The position numbers were made by a program, and so were the translations under genes. This document shows positions 21,797 through 34,250 of a stretch of DNA of 64,000 bases, piece after piece (position 1 is the first letter of the stretch; each line of letters opens with the position of its first letter). The stretch lies in contig CM034594.1 of assembly GCA_020091685.1 (NCBI GenBank), positions 38,069,733-38,133,732 of the forward strand, given 5' to 3'. The DNA comes from Lutjanus erythropterus. Lineage: Eukaryota; Chordata; Actinopteri; Lutjaniformes; Lutjanidae. The notes beneath the pieces are model-generated. The model ran no database searches, was not told where the DNA came from, and was given only the letters and a program-made list of their open reading frames with translations.

Positions 21797-23010
21797 GTCC
21801 ATTTGCATAAAGCCCCTTAGGCTAAGGTTTCCCTTATGTTTTAATCTAAGGCCTTAGAAAAAACTTAAGTTTCAACACCAAAAGAGTTTCCTCAGGATGT
21901 TGTAAAGGAAACCCCTTTCATTTAAATGATGTCTCGCTAAATTTTTAAACTAACTTCAAATTAAGAATGATTAGATTTAATAATTTCTTCAACCCTCAGT
22001 GTAGCTTTTACTCTAAACCTAGATTAAACTTAATTCTCTTACAGAAAAACTAGAAATTCCAGGAGGAGAAATTAGAGCTTCTCTGCTGAACCATCATGAG
22101 TGAGCAAACAAAGCTAATTGCAATTTAGCTAGTTAGCTAGCAGATACTATAAGCTACTCTTTTTTTACGTTTTAGTTAGAAAGCAAACGATTTAACTTTT
22201 TTGTTTACCTTTTAGCTAGCTAGCAAAGAATATAACATTATAAAAAACCTTTGATCTAGCTAGCAAATAATGCAACATTTTGTTAACTTTTTAGCTGCAC
22301 ATGTACTCCCTTATGCATTGCCAGAAGGTCGTTAACTAACATTTTTCCTCAGAACATTTTAAAAAATCCAGAACAGCCCCATAAAAGTGAAGTAACTTGT
22401 AGAATATAAGACAACGGCTGAATTTATGATGATTGAAGAGGTGAAGGAGATACCAAGACACATTTTTCAGGACCCACTGGACACTATGAGCGATGTGCAT
22501 AGATTTGATACTAGCTCCAGCAACTAGCCAAACGTTTACATAACCCTGTCTCATATATTTAGGTTAGCTTGTCTTATTGAAACTCATGTTTTTGTTGACC
22601 CCTGTTGTTGATATCTTCTTTCTTGCTGTCACAGTAATACATCTATTATTTTTTATATTATTCATTATTTTCCTTCTTTACTTTATTACTTCATTCACAA
22701 GATTTCTTTGAATGACTGGGATATACATGCATATACACTCTATGGCTCCAACTCGCTATTTGGACTCATTTTGGGATGCACAATTGCTAAATATTGCTCA
22801 TTTAAAGAATGATGTGAGTGAAAAGTAACCATGGTAACTGAAGTACACATGTGTTGTATAAAAGTAACTGCTGTGAAAGCCTTGGACGAGAAGAAGACAA
22901 CCTAAGAGGCTTTATTCAATACCTCTTAGTGAACCCCTTAGCTTAGGGACATTTTTTACATGGGACAAATTTAAGTTTGAAACTGACGGTGGTTTATGCA
23001 ACCGGGAACA
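21797..23010. mobile_element. DNA transposon with TTGCATAAA-type ends
   Basis: The left end CCATTTGCATAAAGCCCCTT and right end (minus strand) CCCGGTTGCATAAACCACC form short imperfect inverted repeats. Both are followed by CTAAGG/TTAAGTTT words in opposite orientation. The interior has three degenerate tandem units with TTTTAGCTAGCTAGCAAA cores (about 22130-22300). The ends recall PIF/Harbinger elements (from memory); no transposase frame was identified. Confidence 0.5.
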
Positions 23011-25500
23011 GACTGAGACATTCAAAGCACTTCCTGTCTGCAGTTCCATACATATATATGTAGGCATGTCTTCTGTATGTGGTGATGTGTGCTGTATCTA
23101 TGGGATCACAGGTAAAGAGCAGATATGTTCAGAGTTTGAGTATTCATTCGCTCCCTTTATTTGTATGCATAGACTGTGTGACCTCAGCGTATAAAGAGAC
23201 AGAGAAAAGGACAGATGTGTTATCAGGAGTTCTACCTGTGCTTCACCGCCGGTCTCAGTCCAATTTATTTGCACACAGTCGCTCCATTCTTGTGCGTCTC
23301 GCCCCTCACATGTGCCACCTCTGACTGACCCTCTCTCACTGTGTGTTTGTCCAGCTATCTACAAACCACGCTGATCCACTGGGATAACACACACTCGCAC
23401 ACACACACACACACATATACCTGTGTACACAAAGAAGGGCTACTCATTCATCCAAATGTGCTTTACAAATCCCACTTAAATAGAACAAATATCAGGTCTA
23501 ACTTGGTGTGACAGTATGAAAGGTGTGAGATGAGGAGACGTGAGGAGTGGCTGCCAACAGAAAATACCAGTGAATCATATGGGAAGGCCTATCACCTTAT
23601 CTGTTAGCTACAAGATCAGACTATTGATGATTCTAGAGGAGAGATTTGCTTAAAACAAAAGATGCTGAAAGACATCTTTCTTTACCACTAAAACACATTC
23701 ACAGTTGTAATCAGGCTGCATTTTGTTTGCTTCATTACCTCCATAGGTATACACACATTGGTTGAGGTAGCTGCCCTGTACCAACGTGACAGCCAGTATG
23801 ACGGCATCCTCAGTCCAATAAACGTGTTTAATAGCTTGAGGCCATAGATGCCGCCGATTGCTCTGAAATGGTCGTGACCCTGTTCACGTTTTCCCAGGCA
23901 TTATGTTTATTAGCAAGATAGTAGTCTGTTTTTAATGTTGTGTTTTAGAGTTTGGGGAACCCTGAACCCTGGATTGTTGCTGGATTTTTTTGATGTTGTT
24001 CCTTCAGTGTGACGTTAAAATCATCACTCTTTCGTAGGTCTGGCGTTCCCTTCAAGACCCGACCATCAGTCTCTCCCTCCTCTACTTGTGTCACTTCCAC
24101 ACATCTGTGGACTCTTCTGCCTGCGTTGTCACATACAGCTGTTTTCTCATTGGTTGCGCTTTGAAAGGTCAGTGGCACACAGGGTCAAAGTTCAAGTAAT
24201 TTTAACTTTGAGCGTGGCGGTCAGTGGCAGATCCAAGTGGTACGCCATGCCAAGGGTAGCAGTGCCGAGTGGACCCGGCCGTAATCAGAGTGGGCTGATG
24301 ACGATGGAAGTGTTGTGTGCGTGAAATAATAGAAAAACTGGATGTATTTTTCTGATTTCCTTGGCAAAGAGGATGGATTATCTACATCATGGCCAGGCAC
24401 AGGGGAGAGGTTCATAATGTTACATCAGGTAAGACACAAAGTTTTGTTTTGACAATTTGTAAATTGACCTTAACTTGATAGCAATCAGTTGTGACATTGT
24501 GTTAATTGGATATTTGAGTCTCACGGGCGACATTTCTTGGTTCTGCATGGGTCTGGGTCCTAGCTTTCAAATAATAGATGAGTCTGGTAGGACATTTCTG
24601 TGTCTTTTGGGGTTTCAGGCACAAATTTCTGGACCCGTGAAGACTTCGAGATGTCACTTGTATGTCTGTTCCTATTCAAATAAAATGTATAAAAAATATC
24701 TTTAGAGCTGAGGTAAACTGCAGAGAAAGGTTTTTCCATGGGTTTGTCACTGTAAGCAACACCTTTCACATGCAAGTGTCATGTGATCCATTGTTAATGT
24801 GAAAATATTGAAGATGGCCGCCTAAAGTCTGATAAAAGGTCATAGTTGATTTAAACGTCATATTCTCTTGTCTATCCAGCAGAGATCCAAAAGTACTGTG
24901 CAATTTTAGCTGTAATATAATTTAAAATTAATTACTTTAAAGAAGCTCATTTGTTGGGATGCCTTGGAATTATTTTGTCTTGTTACACAGAAGCGTATCA
25001 TTGTGAAAGAACAAAGCTTCTGGTGTATAAACTTGTAAGGATTCAGTATGTATACATGCATGTGTTTGTGTGTGCACAGATGCGGACAGCTGTTTGCGAG
25101 TTCACCTCAGAGTGAACAGAGTGACAGAAGAGAAACTGACTGTTTTCCTTTCTTCCATCCGATTAGACCTCGCAGTTCAGCACCAGAGAGCACGCTTCTT
25201 ATTCCAAACTCTGTTCTGAGTACTTTTCAAGCTACAAAACATTCGCTCATGTCCACATGTAAATCATACAAACACACAGCCGCACACGAATGCAAGCATA
25301 CACCTAAGCCACACTGTGAAATATGAAAAATTGATGTGGATGTACGACAACACAGTTTTTCATCTCTTAGTTATTCTCTACACTGACTGACACACAATTC
25401 ATTTTACTTCCATTACACCAAAGTGGACGTCATAATTCTGCCTCAAGTAGAAGAGGTCACTCAAGGCATTTCTGAGACGTTCACAAGAATGGGATGACCT
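23011..25500. other. Upstream sequence with a CA microsatellite, no gene
   Basis: Apart from a CA tract at 23387-23416 nothing was recognised. Several stretches (23930-24330, 25040-25330) are unique-looking and somewhat GC-richer, but carry only short frames without known domains. Confidence 0.4.
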
Positions 25501-25660
25501 GAAAACATAATGGCTGTGGCCACGGATTTCGTCAGTTTGGAGCAATAAAAGGTTTTCAGAGGTCCTTCAGCATACAGTCATGAATGTGCACAAAAAAAAA
25601 TTAGGTGGATCGCTCCAATAATGTTCAAGATAAGCTGCAGGTTCAGTCATCACGCGTGCA
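25501..25660 (+). repeat. 3' fragment of the 1-kb interspersed repeat
   Basis: GTGGCCACGG, TCAGAGGTCCTTCAGCATAC, AGTCATGAATGTGCAC, an A run, and GGTGGATCGCTCC match 10780-10930 in the same orientation. Confidence 0.75.
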
Positions 25661-27225
25661 CACAAGTGGTCACATAACAAAAATTTAGCACTTGTGTGCA
25701 ACATGTGTCGACATAACCAAACAAAAAAAACTTACATTTGGTTCATTTTGGCTCAAGAAGGAGAAAGGTAGGGGGGAGGGATTTACATGTGAATCAAAAT
25801 AGGCCATGTGTCTCTGTGTATTTATGTGAGCAACTCCAAGGGCCTCTTGTTGTCCTCCAGACAAATACCCATCTAGTGTGAATTGTTCTTTGCTTTTGAA
25901 CCTTATGCTAATAGTCTGTTTATACCTGTTTGTTATTCACAGTAATATTTTGTTTGGCGCACTATGGCATATGTCGCCATGGGCACTGTGGGCAGCTGAT
26001 TAAATAATTGTCAGTTCTTCCCTAATGATGTGGCTTCACAATACTCTGAGCATCACATTATAATGACTGCAAAGCTTCTGTTTTCTTGCTGACTGTATCT
26101 CACTGGAAAATGTAACGGTGCCTTTAAAAAAGCAAAACAAAACACAAAAGATGATTGTGTTGTCATTGAATGATTATTAAAGAAACTTTGCTTTTTAGCT
26201 TTCTTGTGTTTCTCTATATATTACTGTGTGTGATACCTGTCCTGGTTTTCTGCAGGATTCTGCAGATTCCATGTTGGCAGATTACCAATCACTGCAATGT
26301 CAAACCTTGCTTGCATTCCTGAGGCTAAAGTACCTCCCTGATGATATGATTTGCATGCAGCATTTTTGTTCGAGTTGCAGTATTAACTGCGCCAACTTCA
26401 TTCTTGCAGTAAATCTGCCATCTAAGTATAACAGAACATCATTTATTTATAAATTATAATACCTCATATGTGGTTTGCTGACTTGAATGTCCATGTGGCT
26501 GCTTTTAAATTGAGAGAAAAACTGGCAGAACGTAAACATGCTGTAAGAACTGGCAACCCCCAACACCCTTTGGCTCTACATTACCAAGAGAATGACCACG
26601 GCAGATATGCAGGCACAGAGCATGTAGGGGTTGGTTAGGGGACCGATTAAAAAGTGTTTCTTGAGAATCATTTTGGATATATGCATACCCTCGCTCTGCA
26701 TGTAATATTTGTTTTGTTAAACGTAGAATTTGTAGATTTGTCCGGGCTGCTTGGAATCACACCAGAAAGATACCAGGATTTCAGATACCTGCGTTTTGGG
26801 TTGTCAAAGTGTCCCCAGCATAGCAAAATAATGAGAAAAATAAGGAAATGCAGGCAGAGACAGAATGAAGGCGATTATTTGTATCAGTCTGTTCATTGTT
26901 TTTTAGGAAAATGTTGCATATTATACCTTTAAGTTGTCAAATTTGAACAATCATTTTATATATTTTTGTTTTCGTAATTGCATTTTACACAGTGTAAGAC
27001 AGAATTTCATGTTTTGCTGCATGAAAGCCCGAAGAGCCAATGTAAACCTTTAACCCATCATTACAGAGCTGACTGACACAGATGGTGGAAGGAAAAAGGT
27101 GCACGAGAGTCAAAGGAGAGAGAGCCTGTGGGTCCAGTGAAGTTAATGTAACTGTGCCAAGCTTGATTACCATCAAAACCAGCTCAGTTTCCTCTGACCA
27201 CCTCCTTTACATGCAGCCCGAGCAC

Positions 27226-27228
<3 letters not shown>
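25661..27228. other. Upstream sequence, mostly unrecognised
   Basis: 26520-26940 ends in AAAATGTTGCATATTATACC followed by TTTAAG, which resembles the end of a common teleost element, but no second terminus was found. No gene. Confidence 0.35.

Positions 27229-27265
<37 letters not shown>
27229..27265. repeat. (CA)n microsatellite
   Basis: Pure CA repeat of about 18 units. Confidence 0.95.
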
Positions 27266-27267
<2 letters not shown>

Positions 27268-27493
27268 TAAACATGATTACCACCACTTTTGGTTGTCATT
27301 GATCAGCTTTTGTAATATCCAGCACTCAGAGGCTGCTTTCATTAGCATCACATTACTCCCTTCTTACCACAACTGGTGCACAAGGATTGTAACGTATTCT
27401 AATAACCAATGGATGATTTGTCCGGTAATGAAAAGCACCATATTAGCCATACAGCTTGTTTCCCCTCTTATTTACCTTGAAAACTCTACAGTT

Positions 27494-28440
27494 AGGGCTG
27501 GGCAATATGGCTTATAAAAACAAATCAATATTTTTTAAGCTATTCTATGATATGCAATATATGTCTCTCATAATAACATACCGTATATTCTCAAATAATG
27601 GGTTCAGCCTTAAACCTACAGCAGTAAAACGCAACATACACATAATGCAGCAGTAATATTAATCGTTCATTCTTGAGAATTGGGACAAAACCGTATTTTG
27701 AGGAGGTTTTGACTTCACTCTTCAGTTATGCTGGAAAACATATTTTAAAAGATAAAACTGTTGTCAGACCTTGCAACAGACCAACCTCCTTGATTTTTTT
27801 ATTGTTTTCTCTTCATTCACTTTGAAGGTTATAATTCATACAAAAGTGCCATAACAGGCATTGAACTTTCATGTGCTTCAGACACTGCAAGAAGGAATTC
27901 AATGCCACTGATTTTGAATTCATTATAATTAATTCTGCAGGAGGAGTTTGGAGTCCAAGAGGGTTTTTTGTGCAAAAAAAGGAATTAGTTTGTATTAGTG
28001 TAACATAAAAACATCAGATATGATAGTAAAACACTGACAGGGATCATTTTACTGCACAGTGACTGCTTTACGTAAAATTTGACACAATACTTTCGTACTT
28101 TCATGAATGTTTAGAATGCAGAACCTTTACTTTAGCAGAGTTGGACTTTTGGCAATATCAATATTGCAACATCATTGTAGGCATGACTTTAAAAAAAATA
28201 TTAACACAATTAGATTTTTGATAAATAATCATCAGTAATATAGATATAATGACTAAGTGGGTAAAATCAATTAATAGAACAGTTAGAACAGCCTGGTAAG
28301 TTTAGAAAATTACATCACTTTACTGTAATGTATCCTTTAAATCCAGGAAAACACTTATGATATAACGAAATCCAAAATCTAAGACGACATCTGGTCTGAT
28401 ATCACAGTATCTGTTTAATATTGTTATATTGCTCAGCCCT
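27494..28440. mobile_element. hAT-type element, AGGGCTGGGC family, inverted copy
   Basis: Ends AGGGCTGGGCAATATGG and TATATTGCTCAGCCCT are inverted repeats. The right part (CCAAAATCTAAGACGACATC, TACATCACTTTACTGTAATG) is the reverse complement of the left part of the element at 3587-4680, so the two are oppositely oriented copies of one family. The flanks do not show a clear 8-bp duplication. Confidence 0.7.
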
Positions 28441-28850
28441 AGTTCCAGCAAGGGGCAAAAACCTCTCCTTAAAATATCTGATGAAAATATTTCCCATAAC
28501 ATGATGAAATCATAGCATGTGATCATAGTTGGGAAGCATTTCCTGACAAAGACCAAACGCCAAAATGAAGATGTATTCAGGCAGACAGGGAAAGACACTT
28601 GTACATGTTCATGCATGGTTGCACATGCTTGAACAGTAACACTAGTACACATAAATACACAACCGAAGACACACAGATGTGGAACTGGAAGAAAACACAA
28701 AAGAGAGACGCGGCATCGATGCAAACAGCTCCTGCTCTAAGGTCAGAAACAGCCGAGGGCCTGGATACTAAACGTCTGTCTTTCGGTAACAATTATCCTT
28801 ATAGAGAGAGGCGGCATGTTTCTTCCAGACAGTCTTTGTTTGTATGTGCT

Positions 28851-28881
<31 letters not shown>

Positions 28882-28895
28882 GTGTGTGTGTGTGT
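28851..28895. repeat. (GT)n microsatellite
   Basis: About 22 GT units with one CG interruption, followed by a short G-rich stretch. Confidence 0.95.
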
Positions 28896-29589
28896 AGGGG
28901 AGGGGGGTATATTCATGCAACATTCATCCTCACTGAGAAGGCCCAGGCCTCACATCCCTGCTGATCTTACTGTAAGTGACAGAACCAGTCCATTTAGCGC
29001 AATCCTCCCTTCATCTCAGCGTCGTGCCCTCCCTTCTCAAAGTCCCCGGCTGAACCCTGGTCAACGCAGATCGGCCGTCCAAGCCTCCGCGTCCGTCTTT
29101 ATGATGCTGACCCTTCCTCCCTGTCCTTAACTGTCTCACCTCACCGGCTCGAGCTCCTCCAGTACCCTCCGGTTCTCACCCGCCCACGTCCCACCCTCCC
29201 CGTTCCATGGCACTTACAGCATGTTACCACACATTGCTCTTACTTCACTGACACACACTCATCCGTATGCTTGTCACTTTACAAACATAAGATGGAAAAA
29301 CGCTTGAGGAAAAGCCATTATTACTAATTCCCTCAACCCATCCCACTGCAAGCTGCTAACATGAAATGAAGGGCCCAGAAGTGAAATCCTGAATGGCAGA
29401 CACAATACAAAAATGCAATCAAGGTTTACACCACGCTGCCTCAATCCCTCTGTAAATACAGAGGTTGAGCGATGCTACAAGCCTCCGAGGGAAATCTATT
29501 TGCCATTACATCAGCTAGTGTTTTCTATGGATTGAATCGAAAAGAGAGTAAGAATAAAAATAAAAAGAAGAAACTTCATTTATATAACA
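28896..29589. other. Upstream sequence, nothing recognised
   Basis: The GC-richer, unique-looking stretch 28960-29230 has open frames on the plus strand but no known domain. Confidence 0.35.
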
Positions 29590-30170
29590 GTTTTAAACAA
29601 CACTGACTAATTTCAGCAACAAGACAACAAAACAAACAATGTAGAAGATGGAACAAGACAGCAATGCAAAAATGACAAAACATGACAAAAAAGGCATAAT
29701 AAGACAAAAAAGAACAACAGTGCAATAAGACAAAAACAGTAAAAGTGCAACAATGACATAAAAGATGAAGATGTTACTAGATGAAAACAACATAAAAATG
29801 TAACACGACAAAAACAATGTAAAAGACATAATGAGAAAAACACATAAAAGGTGTACCAAGATTAAAAAATGACATAAAAGATAGAAAAGATGTCAGGATG
29901 TTACAAGACAAAAAAAGACGTGACAAAACAAAAACAATGTAAAAGATGTAACAAAGACAAAGAAGACAGAACAGACAGCGGGGGAGACTCGTTCACAGAG
30001 GAAAAGTGAGGTTCAGTTCACTTTGCACAAACAGAAACAGAAATGTCCCTGAGAGGGCGACTTTTTACGTTTATACTTCGAGTACATTTCAGTAAAGTTG
30101 ATTCAGTACGTCTACTTTAACAGAATCTTTTTACACAAGTATCTGTTTGTACGTGATTAAAGAATGTATG
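29590..30170 (+). repeat. Degenerate A-rich minisatellite in a hAT-like context
   Basis: From 29600 to 29960 the plus strand is a chain of loosely repeated units built on ACAAGACAAAAA, ATGACATAAAAGATG and AATGTAAAAGA, with almost no T-rich words. It is followed (30060-30160) by AGTACATTT/TTTTACACAAGTATC words like those in hAT-type subtermini. The reverse complement of the same chain lies at 57675-58075 inside another hAT-like element. Confidence 0.65.
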
Positions 30171-30483
30171 AATGTATGAAAAAACCCAGTGATTTATATT
30201 TAACAATTCATAAACGCCCAGTGTAAGTTAGCTAACACAGGATTAATATCTGATCATATTTTTTGTGCTTCTTAAAATATGAGTGGCATCATTCTGTAAC
30301 AGTATGAGTGACAGCTCTGGCCGTTACAGGCGAGTGCATTACAGTTAGTCAAGACTGGAAAAAATAAAAGTAAGTCAGATTAGAAGAGATCTTTGGCATG
30401 TTGCTTCACACTATAACATAAAAGAACAAAGTAGTTTTCATGTTGGGCTTTTAAATATTTTATATTTTTCATGCTGTACTGTA
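30171..30483. other. Upstream sequence, nothing recognised
   Basis: AT-rich, no gene or repeat recognised. Confidence 0.35.
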
Positions 30484-31190
30484 ACAAATGCAGTGGCAGA
30501 CTCAGGCTGTCTGAGGGGCAAGGGCAAAAATAAAAATAAAAAGGGAACCCACCTGTATGAGAAGGGGCACTAGTGTGGTGAAAAATGTTAATCAATTTAA
30601 CTATTTAAATGCACGCAGAGGCCAAATATTTTTCCAGTATGTATGGTAGCCTGCATTGGATTTTCTCCACAGAAGGGGCACTTTACCACTTTTTGTCCAC
30701 TAGAACGGCACTTTAGAGGGCACCTGACCGCATTTTGTCCACTGGAAGGGCACTTCAGTGTGCACTTTACCACATTTTGTCTGCTAGAGGGGCACTTCAG
30801 AGGGCACATTTTCATGTTCTGTTAATTTGAAGAGCACCCTAAAGGGCACTTGACCATGTTTTGTTCACTCCAAGGACATTTTACCACATGTTATCCACTG
30901 GAGTGGTACTTTACAGGGCACATTTTCATGTTGTCCATTTGAAGAGCACCCTAAAGGGCGCTTGACCACATTTGTTCACTTGAAGGGCACATTACCACAT
31001 TTTGTCCACTAGTAGGGCACTTTAGAGGGCATTTTATAATTTTTTGTCCACTGGAAGAGGCTCTCTAGGTCAAGTGCCCTAGAGAGCACTTGACCACGTT
31101 TTGTCCACCAGAGGGGCACTTTACCATGTTTTGTCCACTAAAAAGAAACCTTAGAGGGCACTTCATCATGTTCTATTTTCCACAGGGGCA
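30484..31190 (+). repeat. Minisatellite (about 42/30-bp units) with element-like left flank
   Basis: From about 30655 some 13 units carry the core TTTTGTCCACTAGAAGGGCA and continue either CTTTAGAGGGCACTTGACCA (about 42 bp) or CTTTACCACA (about 30 bp). The left flank CAGTGGCAGACTCAGG, GAGGGGCAAGGGCAAAAATA is found, inverted, next to the related array at 44053-44285. In one frame the array encodes a repeated GHFTTFCPLE-like peptide, a by-product of the repeat rather than a gene. Confidence 0.8.
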
Positions 31191-32314
31191 TCGATTTTTC
31201 CATCCATCCACCTTTTGTGTTGCTTTTTTTCCCTTTGAGTTCACCTGTGAACAAATACCACATATATTCTATTCAGCTAAGGATTCCAATCAATGATACA
31301 CGAGACGATTAGAGCTTATAGCAGCCAGAAGGACTTGCCAAGCAGGTTCACTCTGGGATAAAATATTCCTGTCGCTTTCCTCTGCAACCGCCCTCCAATC
31401 ACCTCATCCATATCCATTGGCAGACAGTGTACTTATACTGAAATAGAAACCATTCCTGAGGGACAGTGTGGTGGTTAAGCTTCTGCAGCACTTTCTGCTC
31501 TGGACAGCGACCACTAACACCGCTGCACGTCTGGCCTATGGATGTTTTAAATTAGTTGATTTCCAGACGACAGTGTGAAATGCTGCCACAGTAGATCAGA
31601 CTTTTAGCAATACTGGCATGGCATTGGTTATGATGGATGATGTCAACAGCACTTAAGAAGCGAGCAGAGCTTTGATGGTCAACACTGACCAAATCTCTGG
31701 AGTGAATATGACTTTCATGGTACAATCAGGTAGAACTGTTTGGATGTTGCAGGAAACACAAGTCTGTTTTTCTTCTTTTGTGTGTATTTATCTCTTCTGC
31801 ACTATTTAATTTATTTGTCACATTGCCCCACATTTTGCCCCACAAGAGCTTTGAAATGCATATGTGGGGAGAACTGATTTCCATCACACAGGCAGTCCTT
31901 TATTGCAGTCATTTGTTATACTCTGACAACCTCTACTAAAAGAAATGAGGAAGCATAATTCTGTTTTAAATATAATATACCAGATTTATCTTTTCATGGT
32001 CATAATATGGAACAACCCTCCACAGATCGTTTACAGTCTTTGAAGCAAAAACATGTTATTCTTACTCCAGTCAAACGCTGAACCTCAGATTCCGAATTAA
32101 AGATGCCGATTCCATCCTGGTAGTTGAATGGTGCACAAACGGTACACAAAGATTGAATGCTGTGCATTGAGCCAAGCATGTTCAAGATGGTTATTAAAAT
32201 GCTGAAAGTAGCTTATCCCCTCCCTTCTGTCATTATTATCATGCCACATAATATTGGGTCGTGCCATCGCTTGCATGTGTGTGTGTGTGTGTGCATCTGT
32301 ACATGATCAACAGA
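31191..32314. other. Upstream sequence, nothing recognised
   Basis: Unique-looking; a short GT tract at 32276-32293. Confidence 0.35.
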
Positions 32315-32515
32315 CCTTTAGCTTGGACAGATGTAAACTGTAACTTGGCTGGTTGGTGGAGACGTACAACTGTGAGGCAGTAATTCTGTTTTTTGACTGC
32401 TCTGTTCTATATGACCATTAACAGCTGACTTCTCACTCTTCTTAACCACGAGGGGCAGAAAGTGATAAACAGCTGCTTCAGTTTGAAATCTTGTTTCAGC
32501 TTGGGACAACGTATG
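32315..32515 (-). repeat. Inverted fragment of the 1-kb interspersed repeat
   Basis: On the minus strand it reads GTTGTCCCAAGCTGAAAC, TTTCAAACTGAAGCAGCTG, AATTACTGCCTCA and CAAGTTACAGTTTACA, colinear with 9990-10165. Confidence 0.8.
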
Positions 32516-33654
32516 TAGTAACATTGGCTGAACATTGCAGTAGGTGCTTCACAGTCTATTTCCTGGCGGGGATCTGCAATCTTCTAGTTTATAATGTTCA
32601 TTGTCAAAATATCCAGGAACAGCTCAGGTCTGCAGACCACGGTGGCTTCGTCCTTCTTACTGAACTAAGGTCTCTGAGATGCAGTGAAGATAGAGAGCAG
32701 CTTTGGAACATTTGAACAGAGAAACCAGTGTAACACACACCAAGTGGAGAACTTCAGGATCTTAGAAACTTGCAGGAGCTGGCATGCTGAAACTGAAGTG
32801 CTTGTTGGACGGTAGAACAGCTTCAGGGACGTCCGCCATCCGGCGTGCTGGAATGCGTTGTCTTTTAGAGCATAATCCGACCTTTATCCAAGTGACAGTG
32901 AGAAGTGTTGTAACATGAATCACCAATTAAGTGCAGTAGCTACAGTAGTGACCAAAAGAATGAGCTTGTGGATACACTCAGAGATTAGCCTGCAGGGATG
33001 CTGCTCTGTTTGTGTTCCTGAGCCAGTTGACAAAGAGGCTCTCTCTGGGGTTCCTCACTGGAGATACAGAGGGGACAACCAATTGGGAAGAAATGCAGGA
33101 CAAAATGGATGAACTACACATGTCTCAGCTGGCCTGGCAATTACCTGGTAATGCCTTACAAGAATCTGCAGGTTTCAAGTAAAAAGGTCAGCTGGGCCGC
33201 TCATCCTGTCTGCATGTTTGCATGCTTTGTTTGCGGCCAACAGTCATCAGTCATTGAGCCCTGAGTGTTGGCGTTGAAGAAGTCCCGTTGAAAAATGAAA
33301 AGAAGCTGTTGTTGCTGGTCATTGCGCTAGATTTTTTTTTTTTTTTAATTTAAACATTCCCAGGTAGTTGAACCCAAGTCAGTCGGTTAGCTGGCTGCTG
33401 TTAGTGTTTCCTTAAATTGTGCCATTGTTATTTGCACTTAGCTTCCTCAGCCAGCTAACTTTGATTCAAGCTTCAGAGGCTGAACACAACTATCATGGAG
33501 ATGTGGTGCCGAGGCCAAGACTCTTACGATCCCACTGTCTACTGGTCATCTTGGGGTTTCTAAATGCACGGTAGCTGCAAGAACAGTGGCAAGTACAGCC
33601 ACTGACAAACCTACGCACCTTAAATATTTTCAAGGACAAGCTTTACCGGACACT
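32516..33654. other. Upstream sequence, nothing recognised
   Basis: Short open frames at 32491-32715 and 32915-33112 show no known domain. A T run lies near 33332-33346. Confidence 0.35.
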
Positions 33655-34250
33655 TGTAGCCCTTTTCCATGCACAGAGCTGGTCTGGCTCGCCTCGATTT
33701 GACTCAGCATGTTAGCCCAGCATGGTGGGGGTAAAGCGGTGGATAAACTGTTCATATACATCTCTGAGATAAACAGAATGTTTCCTTAAATTCTTCACAA
33801 TAAAAGTCCTGTATTGTTTCGTTATTTAAACACTTTTATTATGAAGCAGCACAAACAAGAAATGTTTTCATCCGGGGGTTTCATCAGCAGTAACGAAACA
33901 CAACTCCGACACAGCTGAAAGCAATTATTAAACAGTAAAATAATGCAGATACCTGAAAGTTCAATCCACAATGGTGAGAAACTACATTTCAAAAGATAAA
34001 GATTCTATTATAAGCTACAGAAGTACTGAGAGCTGAACATAGAGAAATAGTATCACATTACTCGCTTGTTTGAGTTGGAGAAAGGAAGGTCATCATGGGT
34101 TGGCTGCAGCCGGCGAGACATCATCGCAGCCCGCTTGGAGGCAGTAGGTTCATCTTGGGCACAGCTTGGTGTGCTGAAAGTGATAATGGAAATGCAATGT
34201 GGTGCGGTACAGTTTGGCTTGATGCGGCCAAAAGTGCCAGTGGAAAAGAC
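33655..34250. mobile_element. DNA transposon with CTTTTCCA-type ends
   Basis: Left end CCCTTTTCCATGCACAGAGC, TGGTCTGGCTCG; right end CGGTACAGTTTGGCTTGATG, CCAGTGGAAAAGA. The ends are imperfect inverted repeats of a type common in teleosts (CTTTTCCACTG...CAGTGGAAAAG). Overlapping frames on both strands at 34053-34383 are parts of this element and not genes. Confidence 0.55.

Noticed and set aside
28320-28724. 134-codon minus-strand open frame
   Set aside because: It begins in unrelated sequence and runs into the terminus of a hAT-type element; no domain.
29593-29859. Apparent hydrophobic (membrane-like) proteins on the minus strand, also 57742-58117 on the plus strand
   Set aside because: They are translations of a T-rich minisatellite, giving Phe/Leu/Cys/Val-rich frames by composition alone.
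30597-30825. Repeat peptide frames (PLKCPSSxQNVV and GHFTTFCPLE)
   Set aside because: Produced by the 42-bp minisatellite; unit lengths vary (30 and 42 bp), and frame retention is explained by both being multiples of three.
30655-31175. CRISPR-like regular repeats
   Set aside because: Repeats diverge, spacing alternates 30/42 bp with no unique spacers, and the host is a vertebrate; this is a minisatellite.
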